Source of the DNA: Streptomyces sp. 8K308
GTDB taxonomy: Bacteria > Actinomycetota > Actinomycetes > Streptomycetales > Streptomycetaceae
Length of the DNA: 36,226 nt
Assembly (NCBI RefSeq): GCF_004348315.1
Contig: NZ_SMKC01000035.1
Location: 1-36,226 of the forward strand
Direction: 5' to 3'
How positions within the stretch are numbered: position 1 is the stretch's first letter; each line of letters begins with the position of its first letter. The notes beneath the pieces are model-generated. The model was not told where the DNA came from. It saw only the letters and a program-made list of their open reading frames with translations, and made no database searches. The translations under genes were made by a program, and so were the position numbers. Shown here in pieces: positions 30,785 through 36,226 of this stretch.

Positions 30785-31207
30785 TCAGCCGAGGAAGCTG
30801 AGCCTGACCTGGCGCTCGGCGTTGTCGACGTTGGTGTCGACCAGGCAGACCGACTGCCAGGTCCCGAGCCGCAGCCGGCCGCCGATCACCGGCAGGGTGG
30901 TGTGCGGGGCCACCAGGGCCGGCAGCACATGGTCCCGACCGTGGCCGCGGGAGCCGTGCCGGTGGCGCCAGCGGTCGTCGGCCGGCAGCAGTTCGCGCAG
31001 CGCGGCCAACAGGTCGTCGTCGCTGCCGGCGCCCGTCTCCAGGACGGCCACCCCGGCCGTCGCGTGCGGCACGAACACGTTCAACAGGCCGTCGGCGCCC
31101 TCGGCCGACTCGGCGAGGAACGCCTCGCAGTCACGGGTGAGGTCGACGACGGTCTCCCGGGAGCCGGTGGCGACGCGCAGGACCCGGGTGCGGAAGGAAT
31201 CGCTCAT
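30785..31207 (-). CDS. YjbQ family protein (UPF0047)
   Basis: A 140-residue YjbQ/UPF0047 protein. Family marks are LLNVFVPHATAGVAVLE, the His-rich metal region RWRHRHGSRGHGRDHVLPALVAP and the C-terminal GTWQSVCLVDTNVDNAERQVRL. The family is annotated as secondary thiamine-phosphate synthase on weak genetic evidence; real function is uncertain. ATG 31207 lies 9 nt downstream of the LacI stop and has TAGCGT 6 nt upstream, so it can be transcribed by itself as a leaderless mRNA or by read-through from LacI. Confidence 0.9.
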   Translation of the reverse strand: MSDSFRTRVLRVATGSRETVVDLTRDCEAFLAESAEGADGLLNVFVPHATAGVAVLETGAGSDDDLLAALRELLPADDRWRHRHGSRGHGRDHVLPALVAPHTTLPVIGGRLRLGTWQSVCLVDTNVDNAERQVRLSFLG

Positions 31208-31219
31208 GGTCCAACGCTA
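31208..31219 (-). promoter_or_regulatory. -10 box for YjbQ built on the LacI stop codon
   Basis: TAGCGT (minus strand, 31219-31214) starts with the TAG that terminates the LacI gene, followed by 6 nt and ATG 31207. Confidence 0.5.
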
Positions 31220-32257
31220 CGAGGCTCCGACCGCCCGGCGCCGCGCGACCATGCTGGACTCGCGCACGATCAGCTCGGGCTCCAGAACGATGCGCTGGTG
31301 GCGGTGGAGCCCTGCGCTCTCCCCCGTCTCCTCGAGGAGCAACTCGGCGGCCTGCCGCCCCATCCGCACGGCCGGCTGACGCACCGACGTGAGCGGCACG
31401 GCCGCGGCCGCGGCGAACTCGATGTCGTCGTAGCCGACCAGCGCCACCTCGTCGGGCACCCGGACGCCGGCCGCGAACAGCGCCTGGAGCACGCCGAGGG
31501 CCAGCAGGTCGTTCGCGCAGAACACCGCCGTCGACCGGTCCGCCATCCTCAGCAGCCGGCCCCCGGCGTCCCGCCCGGCCGCCACGTCGAGCCGCTCGGC
31601 CTCCACGTGGCGCAGCGCCTCCCTGGGCAGTCCCGCCTCGGCCAGCGCGGCCACCGCGCCCGCCATCCGGTCCTGGCACTGCTGGAGCGCCATCGGGCCG
31701 CTGACGTAGGCCACCGAGGTGTGCCCCTGGGCGAGCAGGTGGCGTACCGCCAGCGTGCCGCCGAGCACGTCGTCCACCGAGACCGAGCAGCCCTCGGCGC
31801 TCGACAGCACGCGGTCGACCAGCACGAACGGGATGCCGTGGCGGCGGAAGTCAGCCAGGTTACGCCCGGACATGTCGGCCGGGGTGAGCAGCACGCCGCG
31901 CACCCGCTGCTCGGCGAAGAGGGAGAGGTAGTCGGACTCCTCCGAGGTGCTCTGGGCACTGTTGCAGAGCATCACGCCGAGCGTGGCCGCGCGCGCCACC
32001 CGCTCGGCGCCCGAGGCCACGTCCACGAAGAAGGGGTTGGCCATGTCGAGCACCAGCAGGGCGATGATCCGGCTCTGGCCGGCGCGCAGTTGACGAGCGG
32101 ACTCGCTGCGCACGTAGCCGAGCTCGACGATGGCGCTCTGAACGCGCTCGCGGGTCTCCTCGGCGACCATGTGGGGGCGGTTGATCACGTTGGAGACCGT
32201 CCCCACCGACACCCCGGCCTGCCGGGCGACTTCCTTGATCCCCACCGTGTGCGCCAT
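31217..32257 (-). CDS. LacI-family repressor, probable rhamnose regulator
   Basis: A 346-residue LacI/GalR repressor. HTH at residues 1-25 (VGIKEVARQAGVSVGTVSNVINRP), hinge around 50-60, then the periplasmic-binding-like domain (IIALLVLDMANPFF..., VFCANDLLALGVLQALFAAGVRVPDEVALVGYDDIEFA). The position next to rhaM/rhaI and the twin boxes in their promoters make it the likely regulator, induced by L-rhamnose or a metabolite. ATG 32257 begins at the usual distance from the HTH; ATG 32275 adds six residues. TACGAT (32308-32303, minus strand) is a candidate -10 for its own transcript. Confidence 0.92.
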   Translation of the reverse strand: MAHTVGIKEVARQAGVSVGTVSNVINRPHMVAEETRERVQSAIVELGYVRSESARQLRAGQSRIIALLVLDMANPFFVDVASGAERVARAATLGVMLCNSAQSTSEESDYLSLFAEQRVRGVLLTPADMSGRNLADFRRHGIPFVLVDRVLSSAEGCSVSVDDVLGGTLAVRHLLAQGHTSVAYVSGPMALQQCQDRMAGAVAALAEAGLPREALRHVEAERLDVAAGRDAGGRLLRMADRSTAVFCANDLLALGVLQALFAAGVRVPDEVALVGYDDIEFAAAAAVPLTSVRQPAVRMGRQAAELLLEETGESAGLHRHQRIVLEPELIVRESSMVARRRAVGAS

Positions 32258-32351
32258 GTGCCGTGCCCCGTTCATCTCGTTACGCGCCAGTCACGCCCGG
32301 CCATCGTATGCATCGCGCGGCACGGGCGAGGTCATCCCCGTCAGGCCCGGT

Positions 32352-32675
32352 TCAGGCCAGGTGGAAGACCTCGGTCAGCGGCTTCATCGCCTCGTCCGGC
32401 CGAGCGCCGTCCAGGGACTCGAAGAACTCCGCCATCTCGGCCTGCCAACGAGCGTTGACGTCGGTGGCGGCCATCGCCTCCTGGGCGGCGGCGAAGTCCT
32501 CGGTCTCCAGATACCCCACCAGCAGCCCGTCCTCGCGCAAAAACAGCGAGTAGTTGCGCCAGCCCGTGACGGAGAGCGCGTCCAGCATCTCGGGCCAGAC
32601 GGCCGCGTGCCGCTCCCGGTACTCCTCGATCCGGTCGGCCCTGACCTTGAGCAGAAAACAGACCCGCTGCGACAT
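32352..32675 (-). CDS. rhaM: L-rhamnose mutarotase
   Basis: A 107-residue RhaM that interconverts alpha and beta L-rhamnopyranose. It has the family start QRVCFLLKVRADRIEEYRERHAAVWPEM with catalytic Y19 and H23, and the W/Y pocket residues WRNYSLF and LVGYLETEDF. Length is usual (about 104). ATG 32675 has a modest AGAGG SD. It is transcribed leftward from the promoter at 32772-32801, opposite to rhaI. Confidence 0.95.
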   Translation of the reverse strand: MSQRVCFLLKVRADRIEEYRERHAAVWPEMLDALSVTGWRNYSLFLREDGLLVGYLETEDFAAAQEAMAATDVNARWQAEMAEFFESLDGARPDEAMKPLTEVFHLA

Positions 32676-32747
32676 GGCTGCCCGCCTCTCTGACGTACGC
32701 CCCGCCCGCCACGGGGACGTGGGCGCGACCACGGCCCGCACGGGGAC

Positions 32748-32801
32748 TGAAAGGATCACTCGACTGCGGGGAAGCTAGTCACGGCCGCCACCGAGCGTCA
32801 A
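32748..32801 (-). promoter_or_regulatory. rhaM promoter with LacI-type box
   Basis: TTGACG (32801-32796), 18-nt spacer, TAGCTT (32777-32772) on the minus strand; start near 32765. The box TGAAAGGATCAC (32748-32759, plus strand) would lie at about +6 to +17. It agrees with the rhaI box in TGAAAnGAT. Confidence 0.65.
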
Positions 32802-32863
32802 GATCCCCAGTTCGCCCCCGGCCCGACCGACGGCGCGCGGCGCACCGATCATGATCCGCTCCC

Positions 32864-32917
32864 TTGACAGCGATCGCCGACCACTCTTAGCGTCGGGGGG
32901 CCTAGTGAAACGATTCA
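32864..32917 (+). promoter_or_regulatory. rhaI promoter with LacI operator
   Basis: TTGACA (32864-32869), 18-nt spacer, TAGCGT (32888-32893), start near 32900. The dyad TGAA-ACGA-TTCA (32906-32917) lies at about +6 to +17 and has the central CG typical of LacI-family sites. The rest of the 276-nt gap between rhaM and rhaI (32676-32951) holds only the two promoters. Confidence 0.75.
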
Positions 32918-32951
32918 TATCATGTGTTCACACCCCGGGAGCCCTGATCGC

Positions 32952-34112
32952 ATGACCGCCCGATCCGCCGTCAAGGCGGCACTGACCTCGCAGTCAATCG
33001 AGACCCCGTCGTGGGCCTATGGAAACTCCGGTACCCGTTTCAAGGTGTTCGCGCAGGGGGGTGTGCCGCGCAGCCCGCGTGAGAAGTTGGACGACGCGGC
33101 TCAGGTGCACCGTTTCACGGGTGTGGCGCCGTCCGTGGCGTTGCACATCCCCTGGGATCGGGTGGATGACTATGGCGCGCTGGCCGCGTACGCGAAGGAG
33201 CGGGGGCTGCGGCTTGGTGCCATCAACTCCAACGTCTTCCAGGACGACGACTACCGGCTGGGCAGCGTCTGTCATCCGGACGCCGTGGTGCGCCGTAAGG
33301 CGCTGGACCATCTTCTGGAGTGCGTCGACATCATGGACGCCACCGGTTCTCGGGATCTGAAGCTGTGGTTCGCCGATGGGACCAACTATCCGGGGCAGGA
33401 TGACATCAGGGCTCGGCAGGATCGGTTGGCGGAGGCGCTGGCCGCGGTGTACGAGCGGCTGGGTGATCAGCAGCGGATGCTGTTGGAGTACAAGTTCTTC
33501 GAGCCCGCGTTCTACACCACGGACGTGCCCGACTGGGGGACGTCGTACGCGCACTGTCTGCGTCTCGGTCCGAAGGCGCGGGTGGTGGTGGATACCGGGC
33601 ATCACGCGCCGGGTACGAACATCGAGTTCATCGTGGCGGTGTTGCTGCGTGAGGGGAAGCTGGGGGGGTTCGACTTCAACTCCCGCTTCTACGCGGATGA
33701 TGACCTGATGGTCGGGGCGGCTGATCCGTTCCAGTTGTTCCGCATCATGTACGAGGTGGTGCGCGGGGGCGGGTTCACGCCCGAGGTGGCGTTCATGTTG
33801 GATCAGTGTCACAACATCGAGCCCAAGATCCCGGCGATCATCCGGTCGGTGATGAATGTCCAGGAGGCGACGGCCAAGGCGCTGCTCGTGGACCGGGAGG
33901 CGCTGGCCGCCGCGCAGGCGGCCGGTGACGTGTTGGGCGCCAACGCGGTGTTGATGGACGCCTTCAACACGGATGTTCGGCCGCTGTTGGCCGAGGTGCG
34001 TGAGGAGCAGGGCCTGGACCCCGACCCGATCGCGGCCTACCGCGCGTCGGGGTGGGCGGAACGTATCGTCGCCGAGCGCGTCGGCGGCGAGCAGGCCGGT
34101 TGGGGGGCGTGA
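32952..34112 (+). CDS. rhaI: L-rhamnose isomerase (TIM-barrel, RhaI type)
   Basis: A 386-residue isomerase converting L-rhamnose to L-rhamnulose, of the Pseudomonas stutzeri/Bacillus type rather than E. coli RhaA. Active-site elements: [18 protein letters not shown] with E179 and K181, [15 protein letters not shown] with D214 and H217, and [13 protein letters not shown] with D285. In [16 protein letters not shown]241 stands about where the third metal ligand is usually His. ATG 32952 is preferred with GGGAG 9 nt upstream; ATG 32922 is in frame. T- and G-ending codons (ggt, gat, ttg, cgt) are much more common than in neighbouring genes. Confidence 0.95.
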   Translation: MTARSAVKAALTSQSIETPSWAYGNSGTRFKVFAQGGVPRSPREKLDDAAQVHRFTGVAPSVALHIPWDRVDDYGALAAYAKERGLRLGAINSNVFQDDDYRLGSVCHPDAVVRRKALDHLLECVDIMDATGSRDLKLWFADGTNYPGQDDIRARQDRLAEALAAVYERLGDQQRMLLEYKFFEPAFYTTDVPDWGTSYAHCLRLGPKARVVVDTGHHAPGTNIEFIVAVLLREGKLGGFDFNSRFYADDDLMVGAADPFQLFRIMYEVVRGGGFTPEVAFMLDQCHNIEPKIPAIIRSVMNVQEATAKALLVDREALAAAQAAGDVLGANAVLMDAFNTDVRPLLAEVREEQGLDPDPIAAYRASGWAERIVAERVGGEQAGWGA

Positions 34113-34120
34113 GGAGCATG

Positions 34121-36184
34121 ATGAACGCATCGAAGAAGGACGACGTGGGTCTGCCGCCTGAGGTCGAGGGGTTGCTCGCCCGCTCCCACCGGCTCGGAGC
34201 CGATCCGCGTAACACGAACTATGCCGGTGGGAACACCTCGGCCAAGGGTGTCGTGACCGATCCGGTGACGGGTGGGGATGTGGAGTTGGTGTGGGTGAAG
34301 GGGTCGGGGGGTGATCTCGGCACCCTCAGGCCGGAGGGGCTTGCCGCGCTGCGCCTGGACCGGTTGCGGGCGTTGCGGGAGGTTTTTCCGGGGGTGGAGC
34401 GTGAGGATGAGATGGTTGCCGCGTTCGACTTCTGTCTGCATGGCAGGGGTGGGGCGGCGCCGTCCATCGACACGGCCATGCATGGTCTGGTGGAGGCGGC
34501 TCACGTCGATCATCTGCATCCGGATTCCGGTATCGCGTTGGCGTGTGCGGCGGATGGTGAGGAGCTGACCAGGCAGTGTTTCGGCGAGCGGGTGGTCTGG
34601 GTGCCGTGGCGGCGGCCGGGTTTCCAGCTCGGTCTGGACATCGCCGCGGTCCAGAAGGCGCATCCGGAGGCCATCGGGTGTGTGCTCGGCGGTCATGGCA
34701 TCACGGCGTGGGGTGCGACCAGCGAGGAGTGTGAGCGGAACTCGCTGCACATCATCCAGACCGCTGAGGCGTTTTTGGCCGAGCGGGGTAGGCCGGAGCC
34801 GTTCGGGCCGGTGGTGGAGGGTTTCGAGGCGCTGCCGGAGGGGGCGCGTCGGGCGCGGGCGGCCGAACTGGCGCCGACGATCCGGGCGTTGGCCTCGGTC
34901 GATCGGCCGCAGGTGGGGCATTTCACGGACTCTGCGGTGGTGCTCGACTTCCTGGCCAGGGCGGAGCATCCGCGGCTTTCCCGGCTGGGTACCTCCTGCC
35001 CTGATCATTTCCTGCGGACCAAGGTGCGGCCGTTGGTGCTTGACCTGCCGGCGGATGTGCCGCTTCAGCGGGCGGTGGCGCGGCTTGAGGAGCTGCACGC
35101 CGAGTACCGCAAGGAGTACCGGGCCTACTACGAGCGGCACGCGACACCCGACTCACCCGCCATGCGCGGCGCGGACCCGGCCATCGTGCTGGTGCCGGGG
35201 GTGGGCATGTTCTCCTTCGGCAAGGACAAGCAGACCGCGCGGGTGGCGGGCGAGTTCTATGTCAACGCCATCAACGTGATGCGGGGCGCCGAGGCGGTCT
35301 CCACCTACGCGCCCATCGAGGAGTCGGAGAAGTTCCGGATCGAGTACTGGGAGCTGGAGGAGGCCAAGCTGCGGCGGATGCCGCCGCCCAAGCCACTGGC
35401 GTCCAGGATCGCGCTGGTGACCGGCGGCGGCTCGGGCATCGGCCGGGCGATCGCGCACCGTCTGGTGGCCGAGGGCGCCTGCGTCGTGGTCGCCGACCGC
35501 GACACGACCGCCGCCGCCGGGGTGGCCCAGGAACTCGGCGGCCCCGACCGAGCCGTGCCGGTCGAGATGGACGTCACTGCCGAGGACCAGATCACGGCCG
35601 CCTTCCGCGCCGCCCTGCTCACCTTCGGCGGCGTCGACCTCGTGGTCAACAACGCCGGCATCTCCATCTCCAAGCCACTCCTGGACACCACCGCCGAGGA
35701 CTGGGACCGCCAACACGCCATCATGGCCCGCGGTTCGTTCCTCGTCTCACGCGAAGCCGCCCGGACAATGATCAAGCAAGGACTCGGCGGCGACATCGTC
35801 TACATCTCCTCCAAGAACGGCGTGTTCGCCGGCCCCAACAACATCGCCTACGGCGCCACCAAAGCCGACCAGGCACACCAGGTGAGACTCCTCGCCGCGG
35901 AACTCGGCGAACACGGCATCCGCGTCAACGGCATCAACCCCGACGGAGTCGTCCGCGGCTCCGGCATCTTCGCCGGCGGCTGGGGCGCCCAACGCGCCGC
36001 CGTCTACGGCGTCCCAGAAGAGAAACTCGGCGAATACTACGCACAACGCACCCTGCTCAAACGCGAAGTACTCCCCGAACACGTCGCCAACGCCGTCTTC
36101 GCCCTGACCGGCGGCAACCTCACCCACACCACAGGACTCCACATCCCCGTCGACGCCGGAGTCGCCGCCGCCTTCCTCCGCTGA
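34121..36184 (+). CDS. Bifunctional rhamnulose-1-phosphate aldolase / L-lactaldehyde dehydrogenase
   Basis: A 687-residue fusion. Residues 1-400 are a class II aldolase with NYAGGNTSAKG (33-43), metal ligands H131 and H133 in VDHLHPDSG and H192 in GGHGITAWG. Residues 425-687 are an SDR with TGGGSGIG (434-441), NNAG (510-513), S563, Y577 and K581. It splits rhamnulose-1-phosphate to DHAP and lactaldehyde and then oxidises or reduces the lactaldehyde. ATG 34121 (or 34118) follows GAGGAG and the rhaI stop by 8 nt. Codon usage changes from T/G-ending to C/A-ending within the gene, at about 35100-35560. Confidence 0.95.
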   Translation: MNASKKDDVGLPPEVEGLLARSHRLGADPRNTNYAGGNTSAKGVVTDPVTGGDVELVWVKGSGGDLGTLRPEGLAALRLDRLRALREVFPGVEREDEMVAAFDFCLHGRGGAAPSIDTAMHGLVEAAHVDHLHPDSGIALACAADGEELTRQCFGERVVWVPWRRPGFQLGLDIAAVQKAHPEAIGCVLGGHGITAWGATSEECERNSLHIIQTAEAFLAERGRPEPFGPVVEGFEALPEGARRARAAELAPTIRALASVDRPQVGHFTDSAVVLDFLARAEHPRLSRLGTSCPDHFLRTKVRPLVLDLPADVPLQRAVARLEELHAEYRKEYRAYYERHATPDSPAMRGADPAIVLVPGVGMFSFGKDKQTARVAGEFYVNAINVMRGAEAVSTYAPIEESEKFRIEYWELEEAKLRRMPPPKPLASRIALVTGGGSGIGRAIAHRLVAEGACVVVADRDTTAAAGVAQELGGPDRAVPVEMDVTAEDQITAAFRAALLTFGGVDLVVNNAGISISKPLLDTTAEDWDRQHAIMARGSFLVSREAARTMIKQGLGGDIVYISSKNGVFAGPNNIAYGATKADQAHQVRLLAAELGEHGIRVNGINPDGVVRGSGIFAGGWGAQRAAVYGVPEEKLGEYYAQRTLLKREVLPEHVANAVFALTGGNLTHTTGLHIPVDAGVAAAFLR

Positions 36185-36226
36185 ACCACACCACCGGCCA
36201 CCGGCCGGCCGCGCCCGTCCCCCATC

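Noticed and set aside
30737..32458. 573-codon rightward frame over the YjbQ and LacI genes
   Set aside because: His/Gln/Arg-rich shadow of two clear genes on the other strand.
36193..36208. CCGGCC-rich repeat after the last gene
   Set aside because: Low-complexity; no stable hairpin worth calling in the 42 nt left in the window.

Overview
The window is high-GC chromosomal DNA from a Streptomyces or a close Streptomycetaceae relative. The reasons are G/C-ending codons almost throughout, many GTG starts, TAGnnT-type -10 boxes and typical actinobacterial families (DUF4442, DUF5134, DUF6421, class F sortase, DUF305 beside an LVIVD-repeat protein, ROK regulator). I see no rRNA, tRNA, CRISPR array, phage genes, conjugation genes or biosynthetic megasynthases. 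I annotate 38 protein genes. Apart from one MITE-like element (25822-26196), the DNA is densely coded.

Layout. 5-2478: a ROK regulator divergent from an MFS exporter. 2544-6205: a DUF4442 hotdog thioesterase, a LuxR-type two-component pair and a geranylgeranyl-reductase-like flavoprotein. 6367-9126: an M20 peptidase convergent with a small surface protein and its class F sortase. 9245-12649: a leftward run of a P-loop kinase/Nudix fusion, a ROK sugar kinase and a DUF6986 (HpcH/HpaI-like) lyase. 12894-16359: a small basic protein, etfA, etfB, a thioredoxin and a lysophospholipid acyltransferase. 16417-19702: a leftward operon of DUF6421 protein, SDR and threonine aldolase. 19850-22739: GDPD, GNAT, DUF5134 membrane protein, a small possibly frameshifted gene and a HAD hydrolase. 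22891-25798: TetR, secreted LVIVD protein and DUF305 lipoprotein. 25822-26196: the inverted-repeat element. 26193-30664: ArsR divergent from an old-yellow-enzyme reductase, then ung, a BadF-type kinase and a CbiX-like protein. 30785-36184: YjbQ and an L-rhamnose locus (LacI regulator, rhaM, rhaI, bifunctional aldolase/dehydrogenase).

How the genes fit together. The clearest pathway is L-rhamnose use: mutarotase, isomerase, then a fused rhamnulose-phosphate aldolase/lactaldehyde dehydrogenase. It has two divergent promoters that each carry a TGAAA-type box at about +6, presumably for the adjacent LacI repressor. A kinase and a transporter are not in view. A looser lipid theme links the DUF4442 thioesterase, the ETF and the acyltransferase: the first two share a 23-bp promoter element (17 of 23 identical) and the third has its own palindrome. 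About ten genes have a -10 box 6-8 nt before the start codon, so they look leaderless.

Most worth following: the DUF6421-SDR-threonine aldolase operon, whose DUF6421 protein carries an HDxxH...ExxxD zincin-like signature; the class F sortase beside a surface protein with a non-canonical LPTRG sorting signal; the MITE-like element whose CTAG end supplies the ArsR stop codon; and the sharp change in codon usage within the rhamnose aldolase gene. All functional statements come from reading the sequence; no database search was run.
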